From the NCBI RefSeq assembly GCF_014066305.1, contig NW_023501041.1, positions 806,001 to 870,000 of the forward strand: DNA of 64,000 nt, given 5' to 3'. Origin of the DNA: Letharia columbiana. Its lineage: Eukaryota > Ascomycota > Lecanoromycetes > Lecanorales > Parmeliaceae. Positions 10,346 through 22,300 of the stretch are shown here, piece by piece (the stretch's first letter is position 1; each line of letters starts with the position of its first letter). The position numbers were made by a program, and so were the translations under genes. Below the pieces are notes generated by a model. That model saw only the letters and a list, made by a program, of their open reading frames with translations. It was not told the origin of the DNA and did no database searches.

Positions 10346-11267
10346 TCAGAGGAATGTTAGGATGCGTTCCACATCCCTGTCAAACCTGCCTCCCGACTCG
10401 GTTGAACGTATGCTGCTCGATAGCCAATGACTAGAGTGGTCTATAAACCGGTGAGGTACCGCCTTTGAGGGAAGTTGGATGATTACCATTATATCTCCGA
10501 ACTGGGGCAGATTAAACATCCGTATCCAGAGCCCAGGTTTACCTCGATGTTCAAATTCTGTAATGATGCTGTGATCCATTGTAGCCGGCGCATGACCTTG
10601 CCAAGCGATCACGATCAACTGCCCCGTCTGTACTCCCTTTACGTCCTCTATCTTATGTATAGGATAGAAGGTAAAGTCGTGACGACATAAAAGGACGTTC
10701 CGCATTTGCATTTCGCGAAGCGCAGGTTGCGTGAAGAGCATACGTTTCCAAGAGGCGGAAGAGTAGTCGGCGTTCCTAAGAGCCTTCAAATCAAGCTGTA
10801 CCGAAAACAGCATGATCTTAATGTCCATCAGTGAATGGGAATCGCGGGACTCGAGGGTCACGTACGAATTCATCGATACTCATCGTGCTTTCCACGTTTG
10901 CGTTTCGCCAGATACACCAGCTGATCATATACGTTGATCTTGGCAAGTCAGGCATTGGGTAAGTGCAGCCTTTTCCGGGCCTGAAGATGTCAATGAACGG
11001 ATTCCACTTCCACTCGGGGACCAGCTCGTCATCCAGCTTGGCATCAGCTGTCAAAAATAGCTTTCGTTGCAGATGCAAGGAAGCGGTAGTGACATCTCGG
11101 AAAGCTTTTTTGATACGCTGCGCAAGTAGCAGATCGCGTTCAGGAAGGTGGAGTAGGATACTTTCCAGAAGCTCCGGGATGGCGAAGACTTGAGATGCTG
11201 CAGTCATGCCTGGTCCGAATGACTCAAGAAACCTGAGATACACAGGGTCTTGGCTCATGCTGTACAT
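10346..11267 (-). CDS. F-box-like protein, family copy 3 (intact)
   Basis: Paralog of the gene at 5700-6478. Minus-strand exons are 10866-11267 and 10346-10795 (283 residues), joined in phase 0 across a 70-base intron (GTACGT...TTTTCGGTACAG) with a CTGAT branch candidate. The F-box-like segment IPELLESILLHLPERDLLLAQRIKKAF lies at about residues 28-54. It is followed by EWKWNPFIDIF, then ADYSSASWKRMLFTQPALREM after the intron. The C-terminal 100 residues are not recognisable outside the family. The first frame alone runs on for 16 more codons past the intron start and would lose the family blocks, which supports splicing. As for the other copies, ubiquitin-ligase adaptor function is inferred from the domain only. 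Confidence 0.72.
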
Positions 11268-12684
11268 CCAAGAAGGTCAACGTATACCGAGTAATGATGG
11301 AAGCTTTTTGTTCCCTTGAAGTTTGATGATGGGTCCGAGATTGCGGCGTCCTTGCGAAGTTGCCAGCTCACGTATTGACAGCTAGGAAATGTATAAGCCT
11401 CACAATGAAAGCCTGTAAGCCTCACTTTGACTTGGTCGTTCATGGATAAACGCTGGTGACCGCATGAGTCGACTTAGAGAACTAGCGAGTGTAAATATTG
11501 GGATAGTGGAGGGAAGCGAGAAAAAGAGGAATTGACATGGGTTGGATCTAAAAAAAGTATTTGATCGTCGGACGTTAAGATGTTGAGAATCTTAGCATGC
11601 AGCACGTGAGTTTCGCAGTGAAGGACTACTAGCGCTAGGCAAGTCAACGCAGAAGCCGACTTTCAAATCAGCACGAAGACGTGAGTTGGGCTTCTTTACC
11701 CTCAGAAAAGAGTTTTGTCAAGCTCAGAGCGCACTTTCAAGACGGGTTCGCCGCGGAGGAGAAGTAACACAAATGAGCGAGATGGCCACTTCACAATGAA
11801 CAGATTGCTGTTCGGGTTTGCTTCTCTCCTGCCTCCACTAGAGACATGCCCGGGTTCTGCTCCAGTACTTGAGCAGCAACATAACTCCATCTTGGGCCAA
11901 AGGACACAAGAAATTATAAAAGGCCAGAAATGATCTTATTGACCATCTTCAACCTTTTTCGCAGCAAAATTTGTGCTTTTCGTCAGCTCGGAGAGATGGA
12001 TGGACTCGTCCGGTGGCGAGCAACAGCCCGCCATACGTCCGTATCCTGCTGCGGCTTGCCATAGGTGTCGTGACTGGAGCAGGCGGTTCTTAGGATGTTT
12101 GTAAGAGTTGTGTTTAATTTCGTACTGGTTGCCTCGTCTTGTGGGTATCTCCCTTTTTGTTTTCGACAAGCAAGGCCGAGAAGGAGAGTCACCACGCGGT
12201 GTACGACTATGTAGCGATCCACGGACTCGTAGCAGCCATCACCATGCCAGAGAATGATTATATGCATCGAACTGGTTGCCTCATCCAGGCAACGCTTATT
12301 GATACGTCTCAGAAACCTGGGCACAAAGGAATCTTATTGTAGCGGAATATTTCAACGTACCCTCTTTGGAAAAAGTCTTGCGCAACATTATTAGTGTTTC
12401 GAAATCTTTAATCACCACCAACCCTTCCGTAGGGCTCTTTTGTATCACTAAACTATCAAGGCAACGCTTATTGATACGAACTCACCGACGTCAACGAATG
12501 TATAGAATGCGCTTTGGTACGCAGGAACTGCCGTAGTTTAGCTCCCAAATTGAACCTCGGCTTATTGTCTTTGTGATTCTGTCACGCTCTTCCCCCACAT
12601 CCTACATCCTTTTCCTTTTCCTCTTCCTTTTCCTCTACATTCATACCCTCACCAGTCACTCTGACACTCTGACACTCCTCAATC
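11268..12684. other. Intergenic region upstream of the thiolase gene
   Basis: No supported gene. A 20-base direct repeat (AGGCAACGCTTATTGATACG) occurs at 12287-12306 and 12459-12478. The last 100 bases are pyrimidine-rich, as expected for a promoter/5' UTR of the thiolase gene. Confidence 0.45.
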
Positions 12685-14106
12685 ATGGCAACCGAAAGAC
12701 TCAACTCCATCCTCAGCCACCTCAGCCCCAGCAAGAGCGGACTGTCTGCAATGTACGCCGCTTTCCCCGCCATAAGTCCGGTTGCATTTGCTGATCACCA
12801 ACTGTCAACAGAACCCAGAAGAACGCCGACGATGTAGTCATCACACTCGCCATAAGGACGCCCCTGACCAAAGGCTTTAAAGGCGGCATGAAAGATACTT
12901 CGCTCGACTTCATAGTTTACCAGCTGCTCAAGAAGGTCATCGAGAAGTCAAATATCGACCCGCAGATGGTAGAGGACATTTGCCTCGGAAATGTCAGTAT
13001 TGACCACGGCCCATCTCATTGCCCTTACTGACATGAACGAGGTATCTAACGGTAAAGCCGCCTACATCGCCCGTGCTGCCTCCCTTGCTGCCGGCTTCCC
13101 CACGACGAGTGCCGCATCCTCCGTCAACCGCTTCTGCTCCTCCGGTCTGAAAGCCGTGCAAGATATCGCCAACCAGATCAGTAGCGGTAGCATCGAATGT
13201 GGTGTTGCCATTGGCGCCGAATCAATGTCGGAAGGCGGCGACCGCCTCGAGAAACCCTTCCATGACGCACTTCTCCAGAACCAAGATGCCAAGGATTGTA
13301 TGCAACCCATGGGGCAGACATCAGAGAACGTGGGCAATGACTTTGATATTTCAAGGGAAGCGCAAGACAAATTCGCAGCCGAATCGTATCAGCGTGCGGA
13401 GAGAGCGCAGAAGGCTGGCTGGTTTGACGACGAGATTGTGCCGTTTGCCGTTACCATCAAAGACCCCAAGACCGGCGAGGAGAAAAAAGTCACATTGACA
13501 AAAGACGAGGGACCGCGTTACGGAACCACATTCGAGTCGCTCAGCAAGATTCGCCCCGCTTTCCCAGCCTACGGCGATAGGAGCACAGGTGGTAATTCTA
13601 GCCAAGTGACCGATGGAGGTAAGCATTGCTCGCGAATTGCTTTTCTCTGATTACCCCTCTTAACCCCTCCGCCAGCGGCCGCCATTCTCCTCATGAAGCG
13701 GTCCACCGCCCAAAAGATGAACCAGCCTATCCTCGCGAAATTCTGCGGCGCCACTGTTGCCGGAGTTGCTCCTCGTATAATGGGTATTGGGCCCTCCCTC
13801 GCCATTCCCAAGCTCCTCGGCAAATTCAATCTAAACCTCCAGAAGGACGTCGATATCATCGAAGTCAACGAGGCTTTCGCTTCGATGGCTGTCTACTGCA
13901 CAAATGTCCTAGGTATCGACCCATCGAAAATGAATGTGAGAGGCGGAGCTATTGCGTTAGGGCATCCGCTGGGAGCTACAGGCGCCCGACAAATCTGTAC
14001 TGGGCTGAGTGAATGCCGAAGACAGAAGAAGAAGATATTGTTGACGAGTATGTGCATTGGGACAGGTCAGGGCATGGCGGGTCTGTTTGTGAATGAGCAG
14101 TTGTAA
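12685..14106 (+). CDS. POT1: Peroxisomal 3-ketoacyl-CoA thiolase
   Basis: This enzyme catalyses the last step of peroxisomal fatty acid beta-oxidation, cleaving 3-ketoacyl-CoA with CoA to acetyl-CoA and a shortened acyl-CoA. Exons are 12685-12752, 12812-12992, 13042-13618 and 13676-14106, giving 418 residues with all phases consistent. The N-terminus contains RLNSILSHL, a perfect PTS2 signal (R-L-x5-H-L), so Pex7-dependent peroxisomal import is expected. Catalytic features are the nucleophilic Cys115 in NRFCSSGLKA, NEAFAS, the His in GGAIALGHPLGATGAR and the second Cys in CIGTGQGMAG near the C-terminus. Length and motif order are those of the thiolase I class and not of cytosolic acetoacetyl-CoA thiolase. 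Introns are 49-59 bases long. The pyrimidine-rich stretch before the ATG supports this start. Confidence 0.94.
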
Positions 14107-15773
14107 GTTTTGATAGAGTGGGTTCGATATATGTACATAAAAGCATTTTCGTGCATTTGGTGGCAGATCAAATACGGTCAAAACAAATGAAGTGGCCCAG
14201 TCAATTGTTTGCAACCTCACATCAACTAACCACCTCCGTCGAGTTAAGCGCATATATGACTCTTGCATACACATATCTCTACTGGGCTCCATCGTCTACT
14301 TCGCCTCGACCAGCATCCTCCCCCCCTCTGTCTTACCTTCGTCCCTGTTGACTCCTTCAACCCTCTCCTTCGCCTCCTTCACTTTCCGGAGATCCGCTCG
14401 TGCTTCTACAACAACAACAACATCAATCCAGCCTATCTCCTCCCCATGCAAAACATCACCACTCACGAACCCTCGATCAACCTCATTCACATGGACCTTG
14501 CCACGGATGAGTCCTCCCGAATACCCGGAGCGTTGAATATCCATTCGCAGCTTTCGATGACGAAATTGAATCCTAACCGTCCCCTCTCTGCCTTCAACGC
14601 ACCCTGAGCCAACAGCGTCTTGCGAAGCTAGCCTCTGAATCAACAGCGCTCATACCATTTGTTCCGTCAGGCATCCATTTGAACTTCCGGCCGCGGCAAC
14701 AGTGCGATAAAGGATACATGCTCCGAGAAGAGTGACAGAGTACTCGTTTTTGACCCAGTTCATCTTTGGCGGGTTCTCTTCCCTCCGGAGAAGGCCGAAG
14801 ATCCAGCTTCTCCGAGATCTTCGCCTGGACTCACCGGTCCATCTCGGTCGGAATCGGCATTCATGGAGATCTAGATGCGTTCTTGATTGCCTCATCTGAT
14901 GGCGAACAAAGCCGGCATTCTTCGCGCGAAAGCAATGCCTTCGGCACGCTAATACTACTTTAGCGCAAAGGAGTGGAGCTTTCCGAGCAACAGCGAGGGG
15001 TCGGTGTGAGATTCATTGATGTACGGGCTATCTTACATGGAAAAAGGCTGTAGGCTAGAGTGCTATGAGCAGTCGTCTCTTGGATAGCGGACACTATTAG
15101 TAGTTACCTAAGGTATGTAACGCTGGTGGGCCTTGTGGGGGTGAAAGATGCTGCCAGGCCTTGGCGAGCTTGGGCCTATTTTAGGGGTGCTCTTCCCGTT
15201 CGGCAGCTACTTTAGGATTAAGGTGAAACAGGATGTTGTAACCCTAAAGTACCGAGCGAGCCTACCTTATTTCATCAGCTGCCTCCCGCCATGTGCCCTT
15301 TAACTCCACCGAGCAAGGGGCAATCAATTCCTGCAGGGCGAGTGGGATGATTGATGCTCCTGGATATGGCTGGCCATCAGCTCCTTACAACAATCGACTT
15401 CGGTACGGAGTTCCGGGCAAGATACCGTACAGCAGTTCCAGGATTGAATTTTTCTCCAGTCTTATTAATACAACCATGCTTGCTCGCCGAGCTGGTCCAC
15501 TGATAGAAAAGGGCAAAGAGGGCGCGGAGAGTCTGAAGGGGAGGCAAATCCCTCCAGATGATGCCCATTGCGTCAATCTTCCCTCGCGATTTACGTATCA
15601 TTTGTACGAGAATGATGCGAGCGTACGAATTCGCGATTTACTCCATCTTAAGGTAAGCCTGCTATGCCGCAACCTTAGATAATACGAGAGATATAGTTTG
15701 TCCCTCCAAGCTTTCAATCTCTCCGACTCCAACAACTCCTCTACTTCAACTCCACTTCCTCACTTATTCAAAA
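14107..15773. other. Intergenic region between the thiolase and DUF3405 genes
   Basis: A minus-strand frame of 115 codons at 14296-14643 is open and has coding-like composition, but I recognise no domain. A second one at 14650-14895 and a plus-strand frame at 15293-15682 are equally unassigned. The final 70 bases are CT-rich, as expected for a fungal core promoter. Confidence 0.4.
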
Positions 15774-17911
15774 ATGGGAATGCAATTCCCATCTCCTTTA
15801 CGAGTCTCCCATCTCAAACCCATTTGCCTCGCTGTCTTCCTTTTAATTGCCTTGCTGTATATTTTCCCCAAACATGACCTTTCTCATAGCACTGGCGCAT
15901 TACAAGCCTTGAAACCCTCAGTCTCCCACTACAGCGATGAGTATCGGCACAACTCGTCCCATGAGGAGCCGGCCGCTCCACCTCCGTCTTTCGACTTCAT
16001 AGACTTGAACAAATTGGATACGGCCTCGTTGTCCAATGCGCACTACAACCCATACGTCGAGTCCAATGGTATATGGCGCAGCTCTCGCAAGCCATGTGTT
16101 GGTCCACGAGGCGTCGATGTCAATGGGAACCCAGATGACATGCTTCTCGCATATGCAGTCTCGCCGCCGAGTACGCATCGCTTTCCTTGCGCTCAATCCA
16201 ATTCCGAGATCTTCTTCCCCCATCACAGCCCATCTAACTTGATACATTCTCGCTGACAGTCTTATTTTACCGTAGTAAGCATACCTGAACCCATCTTCGG
16301 CTCCTATCACGAAGGTGGACTAGACCGCGAGCATTGCTTCGACCGTAACGGCCGCCTCGGCCTCTACGGCTATTCAAGCGCGAATCCCGCAGGATGGGCG
16401 CAACCATCTCGAGTCAATTGGACAGGAGTAGATTGGGGAACGCTACAGGACCAATGTGTGGAAGGCAACGCAGACCGCTACGCTCTCGTGGCGACTCCTA
16501 TGCGTCAGCCACTTAGGAATGCCACTGCTGAAGACCTAGTCTTTAACACGACAGAGAACAAGAGCAACGCGAAAAAAGGTTTGTTTGGGAAACCCAAGTC
16601 TCGCACTGCGGTCGTGGTGCGCGCGCACCATAAGATGAATTTCAGGAATGATACGATGATGTTACTACGTTCTCTCGTTGCGGAGCTCTCTCTTCATTCC
16701 GGCGGGGAATACTCGGTTTTCCTGCTCGTCGAGGTTAAGGATGAGAGGTCGATTGATGATCCTGAAGTGTATCAGGATATTCTTGAAAACCACATTCCGC
16801 AGGAGCTTCATAAAATGACACTTTTGTTCAAAAGGGAAGCGCTGATGTCTTCCTGGTACCCGAAAAGTACGTTGAAGGTAGAGGGGTTGAATCAGGCGCT
16901 ACAGGTCTTTGCAGAGCTGCATCCAGAGTTTGATCATTTTTGGCAGACAGAGCTGGATGTAAGATATACCGGCCATTGGTACAATCTCTTGGAGAATGCG
17001 GACTCGGTACGTCCTGATTTGGGATTCAATACGCCTTTCTGCACCCCTCTTTGAAGCCGAAGACGTGTTCGGAGAGTATGAGTCATACTTTCTCTTCGAA
17101 TTGATATCCCGAGAATAATGATGCTGACACCAAAATGGTACAGTGGGCACGCTCACAGCCTCGGAAACTCCAATGGGAGCGCGCAAGCAGGTTCTTCGTC
17201 CCGAATATCCACAAGACCTGGGCAAATTTCACCGAGCTTGTTGAGGCTAGCACTCCCAATGGTGGCGTTTGGGGGTCCCCCAAACACATTGCCGTACCAG
17301 AACCCATCGGACCTGAGCCTCCCGTCACTAACCCAGCCAAAGACAAATATACGTGGGGCGTAGGGGAAGATGCCGACATCATCACTGTAGGCGCTGTGGT
17401 CTACTGGCCCGGTGGGAAGGATTGGGGCATCGGAAAGGAATTCCCAGGCGATCCGCAACGCTCGCTCGAAGTCCGAGTCTGTGTCCAGCTCGCCATCGCC
17501 CGCTTCTCCAGACGTCTGTTGCGCGTCATGCACTCGACCCAGTCGCAGGATGGGGTATCCATGACGCCGGAAATCGGCCCCTTTACCTATGCGAAGCTTC
17601 ACGGGCTCAAGATCGCGCACTTCCCCCTGCCGAATTATTATGATCCCCAGAATGATATGCCGCAAGATGTTGGGGAGGTCGAACACCTGATCAATAAACA
17701 GGGTCCGGAATCCCCCTTGAAGAATCCGAGGAGTGGCTACTTTGATAATTTCATGCATCGTCATTTGGGATCTATACTAACGATAGCAGTGTTATTGAAT
17801 AATTTTGCGGAGAGATTTCTATGCTACAGTACAAATCTGGGTGTGTGGTTGTCAGGCGCGATTCGTCACGGGGGGTGGCGGGCTGCTTGCGCCAAGGCAC
17901 CGAAAACGTAA
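15774..17911 (+). CDS. DUF3405 family protein, 3' end disrupted by repeat DNA
   Basis: The N-terminus has a short cytosolic tail and one hydrophobic segment (residues about 16-34, ICLAVFLLIALLYIF), which suggests a type II membrane or secretory-pathway protein. Exons are 15774-16170, 16276-17006 and 17144-17911. DUF3405-like blocks are EPIFGSYHEGGLDREHCFDR, VDWGTLQDQCVEGNADRY and, after intron 2, WARSQPRKLQWERASRFFVPN. The family has a glycosyltransferase-like fold in some annotations, but its reaction is unknown to me. From 17762 onward the reading frame runs through a repeat also present at 26.4 and 26.8 kb, and then into the retrotransposon. The last 50 or so residues are therefore not native and the gene has probably lost its true C-terminus. 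The protein as read would be 631 residues. Confidence 0.72.
17762..17849 (+). repeat. Dispersed repeat R, copy 1 (cut by the retrotransposon)
   Basis: These 88 bases match 26827-26914 with only a few substitutions and match 26357-26465 partly, in reverse orientation. Similarity stops exactly where the TGTCAGG of the presumed LTR begins, so the retroelement seems to have inserted into this repeat. Confidence 0.75.
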
Positions 17912-18121
17912 GGGGGGAGAGGGGGTTTGGGGGGGAGTTTCAATGACGTGCCCCGTATGCCTAGGGGCTTGGCGGACATAGGTCTACTTCGCATGCCCCG
18001 GAGTTTTGGTGTTCCTTAGAGATTAGTTCTACTACCAAATATACTATTGAACCCCATAACGACACTACGTCTTTTGTAGCCTATGCCCGCTAGCTGACCG
18101 CCAGTGGACTACGCCCTCACA
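17850..18121 (+). repeat. Candidate 5' LTR (TG...CA)
   Basis: The segment starts TGTCAGGCGCG at the end of repeat R and ends CCCTCACA shortly before gag, giving a TG...CA block of 272 bases. No second copy was found after pol and no clear tRNA primer binding site follows, so the assignment is tentative. Confidence 0.35.
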
Positions 18122-18168
18122 GTTCTAATCTCTCTACCTTTCAAAGGAAAAGGCCCATTGTCGTTACG

Positions 18169-19305
18169 ATGTCGGGTTCACCTCTAGGCCGTGTGGTGGA
18201 AAACGAAGGTGACATCGAGAGCCGCCATGGCGCCGATGATGAGTTCGAGAATTTCTCACCAGTGGAAGACCTTACTGTGGAAGAACGTCTTGCAGTCGCC
18301 AGGGCCGAAAATCGTCGCCTGGAACAAGAACAAGAATTGGCTGCGTTGGAGGCCCGCAATCGCGAGCTTCGCAACGCCAGCTCACCGTCTACGGCCAGCG
18401 GGGGCCCACCTACGCCGGTCACTATCGCGCCTCTGGCGGATACACCAATCAAGGCGAAAACACTTCGCCCTGAAAGGATGCGTCCTTATAAGGGTGTTAG
18501 TGAGGGAGAGCACCTGCGCTGGTTCCGCGAAGTCGAAATCAAGTTCCTTATGAGTCCTGAGTATTTCACCACCAACCAATCAAGGATTGTCTATTGTATG
18601 CAATCCTTAGAAGGCGACCCCAATACCCAATGGTATGGATACTACCAAACCCATGGCCTGGGGGGTACGACTTTCGAATTCTTCAAGCAGTTCCTGCTTG
18701 ATTTAGTGGCGGATCCAGTGAACCGCCGTCTCCTCGCCTACGAAAAGTGGGAGGAGGCCAAACAACGCTCCGATCAGAAGGTATCTGTTTTCAAGGCCTA
18801 CCTGGAGGAGCTAGAGGCCCATATAACCCCATTTTCTGAGGAGCATCGGGCCAATTTCTTCTTGGCTAAGCTCAGACCAGAGCTTAAGAACAAGATCCTG
18901 AGTACTGGTAGTGTGCCGAAACAACGGGAAGAAATTCTTGCCCAGGCCATTATGCAGGAAAAGATTTTGGAACGCGTACGCTCCGGCGGCGGTTCCCATT
19001 CGAAGTCTTCGAGGGGGTCCGCTAAGGATAAGCCTCTAAAGAATCGAATTTCGAAGCCTAAATCGACTTCAAACGGCGGCGTTCACGTAGCGCGCACCCA
19101 AGACGGTGGCGCAAAGCGCAAAGCCGAATCCTTTAACCCTGACCACAAGAAGGACAGTTGTTTCCATTGTGGTAAACAGGGTCATTGGACACCTAAGTAT
19201 CCAAACCTCGATAAACCGCCTACAACCCATATCGACGCAGTATTAACAAAAAAAGATCCGGCCTCACAACCGCCTCAAAAGCGAGGCAAGAACGACGATC
19301 AATAA
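18169..19305 (+). CDS. gag: Retrotransposon Gag protein
   Basis: This is the capsid/nucleocapsid protein of the chromovirus, 378 residues. It has an acidic coiled-coil-like N-terminal region (EERLAVARAENRRLEQEQEL), then a Retrotrans_gag-type core (HLRWFREVEIKFLMSPEYF through FFLAKLRPELKNKIL). A basic Ser-rich linker and one zinc knuckle near residue 326 follow. The knuckle reads CFHCGKQGHWTPKY, in which the last Cys of the CX2CX4HX4C pattern is Tyr (codon TAT, one G-to-A step from TGT). RNA binding may therefore be weakened. The gene ends just upstream of the protease motif of pol, which lies in the -1 frame. Confidence 0.88.
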   Translation: MSGSPLGRVVENEGDIESRHGADDEFENFSPVEDLTVEERLAVARAENRRLEQEQELAALEARNRELRNASSPSTASGGPPTPVTIAPLADTPIKAKTLRPERMRPYKGVSEGEHLRWFREVEIKFLMSPEYFTTNQSRIVYCMQSLEGDPNTQWYGYYQTHGLGGTTFEFFKQFLLDLVADPVNRRLLAYEKWEEAKQRSDQKVSVFKAYLEELEAHITPFSEEHRANFFLAKLRPELKNKILSTGSVPKQREEILAQAIMQEKILERVRSGGGSHSKSSRGSAKDKPLKNRISKPKSTSNGGVHVARTQDGGAKRKAESFNPDHKKDSCFHCGKQGHWTPKYPNLDKPPTTHIDAVLTKKDPASQPPQKRGKNDDQ

Positions 19306-19307
19306 AG

Positions 19308-22300
19308 ACAATCCCTTCTATCCTTACGAAGGGGTGGACAAAGCTTCAGGGTGAACAGAGGCAACTCGTTGCTCTGCTCGACACTGGAGCGCATGTTAAT
19401 CTGATTTCGCAAAAGTTCGTGGTCCAATGGGACTTGGAACCTTGCGACGCCATCTTACCGCAACCGGAAGCGCTGAGCGGCCAAAGCATGTATTGCTATG
19501 GCGCGTATCAGCTGGACTACTGGTTAGTGGACAGCTGGGGTCAGGGTAGGAAGTGCAGCACACTCTTCTATGCCATTGACCAAAAAGGCCCTGATGTCGT
19601 GTTGGGTATGCCCGGGCTGAGTCAATTGCAAGTACTGCTGGACCCAGCGGCGGAGCAGTGGCGGTTCAAAGTCAACGCTGGCAAATTGCAGGTTGAAGAA
19701 CCGGCCAAATTTACCCGAACCATCGAACAGGAGCCAAATGTGTTCGCAATCGTGTGCGCCGCGGTGGCGCGAAGCGAACCGGAAAACGGGCGTAGCCTGG
19801 AGCTCCCTCAGGAGTTGCTAGAGTTTGACGACGTTTTTTCCAACGAAAAAGCAGGGATCTTGCCTGCGCTCAAGCAGGGAGACCATGCCATTGAGATCGA
19901 GAGCGGTAAGGAGCCGCCATATGGCCCCTTATACAATCTATCTCAAACGGAGTTGGCGGAGCTGCGGCGCTATCTGGAGGACTCCCTTCAGAAAGGCTGG
20001 ATCCGCCACTCGACTTCCTCAGCCGGAGCACCGATCCTTTTCGTTCCCAAAAAGGATGGGGGGCTCCGTCTTTGCGTTGATTATCGGGGCCTGAACGCGA
20101 TGACTGTCAAAAATCGACACCCGCTACCCCTAATCACCGAGACTCTGGACCGCTTATGCGGGGCCAAAGTCTTTACGAAGCTGGACCTTAAGGATGCCTA
20201 TCATCGGATCCGGATCAAAGAAGGCGACGAGTGGAAAACAGCGTTCCGCAGTCGCTACGGCCACTTCGAATATTTGGTTATGCCTTTTGGGCTCGCCAAT
20301 GCACCGGCAACTTTTCAAGCGTACATCAACAGAGCCCTTGCGGGCCTGGTGGATGTGACGTGCGTGGTGTATTTGGATGACATTCTGATTTACAGTGCTG
20401 ATCCAGCGGAGCATTGGCGGCACGTCAAGCAAGTGCTTGAGCGTCTGCGCCAGTTCCAACTGTACGCCAGCCTGAAGAAGTGTCAATTCTACACCGAACG
20501 GGTTGAGTTTCTAGGGTTCATCGTGTCCACCGAAGGTGTCGCAATGGACCAGGAACGTGTCGCTACCATTAAGGAGTGGCCAAAACCAAAAAGTTATCGG
20601 GATGTGCAAGTCTTTTTAGGCTTTGCCAATTTCTATCGGCGATTTATCTATGGCTATTCCAGCATAGCAGCGCCACTTACTGACTTGCTCAAAGGGAGCA
20701 AGGATGGCAAGAAACCTGGACCGCTAGAGTGGACAGACGACGCGGAGCTGGCGTTCCAGCAGCTCCGAAGCACTTTCGCAACCGCGCCGTTTCTGCGCCA
20801 CTACGATCCAAATTTGAAGCTACGTCTTGAGACCGACGCTTCCAACTTCGGTATGGGGGCCATACTTTCGCAACCGGATGAGGATGGCCACTGGCGACCA
20901 GTGGCATTCTGGTCTAGGAAAATGATTCCTGCGGAGCAAAACTATGAGACCCATGACCAAGAGCTACTCGCCATCGTAGCGTCTATGAAGCAATGGCGTC
21001 ACTACCTAGAAGGTAGTACGTTTTGCATTGAGGTCCTAACGGACCACAACAACCTCAAAGGCTTCATGAAGCAGAAGGAACTAAACTCCAGGCAAGCCCG
21101 TTGGGCGCTGAAGTTAGCTGCTTATGACTTTGAGATTTTTCATCGGGCAGGCAAACTAAACCCTGCCGACCCGCCATCGCGGCGCCCTGACTACGAGGGA
21201 ACTTCGCCGTTGAATACCAAACTTTTGCCGACACTGCAGAACAAACTCGCACTTTGGACTAGCGGCGAGCAGTCGCAAAGGGGCAAGGAGGTTGCAGCGG
21301 CGATGGCGCCCGCATTCCGCATTGCCGGCGTCCAGGTGGTCATTCCTAGGAGGGAGCCTAAGGCCGTGCAAGAGACTGCTTATGACGCACCCCAAAGGCC
21401 AATGAAAACATTGATTCGAGACCTGCAAGCCCATGATGATTGGGTGAGCTCTTTTCGAACTGATGTCAATGAGCCAGCGGTCAAGCGTCGCGCACGCAGC
21501 CAAGCATGGGTCTTAGACTCCGAGGGACTGTTAAGACATAACAGTCGCCTTTACATCCCTAGGGATGAGGCCTTGAGGGAAGAGCTCATTAGCAAATGCC
21601 ATGATGATCCGTTATCAGGACACTTTGGCGCTGCGAAGACGCATGAGCTGCTTGCCCGCAAATACCATTGGGACGGAAGCCTGAAGCAAGTCACCGACTA
21701 TGTCAAGACATGTGACGTTTGCCAGCGGACCAAAGCTCCGCGGCATCGCCCATATGGCGAGTTGAGCTCGCTTCCCGTCGCCACCAAGCCATGGAAGGAA
21801 ATTTCTATGGACTTCATCACCGGCTTGCCAGCGAGCAAGTACAAGGGCATCGTCTACGATGCTATCCTGGTTGTAGTGGATCGATTCACAAAAATGGTAA
21901 GGTACATTCCTGTATCTACCACAATCGATGCCGCTCAGCTGGCGGAAGTATTTCATTCCGAAATAGTATGCCGCTATGGCATGCCAAACGGTATTGTTAG
22001 TGACAGAGGCTCTGTATTTACCAGTAGCTTCTGGTCCGCCGTTTGCTTCCATTCCAAAATCAAGCGGCGCCTGAGCACCGCCTTTCACCCGCAAACCGAC
22101 GGGCAGACTGAGCGGCAAAATCAGGTGCTAGAACACTTCTTGCGCGTGTTCGCTAACGATAAGCAAAACGTTTGGGCGAAACAACTGCCAATGGCAGAGT
22201 TCGCTTACATGAACAGTTGGCATTCCTCCATCGGAACGACACCGTTCTTCCTAATGTACGGATATCATCCTGAAATCCGTTGGGAGATCGAGGACGACTC

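Noticed and set aside
12991..13650. Start of the thiolase at the ATG at 12991
   Set aside because: That ATG spans an exon-intron border; the spliced upstream exons supply the PTS2 signal and the missing N-terminal third.
15200..15250. TACTTTAGG/CCTAAAGTA pair as a transposon end
   Set aside because: Arms are short and imperfect, and no target duplication or internal element is visible.
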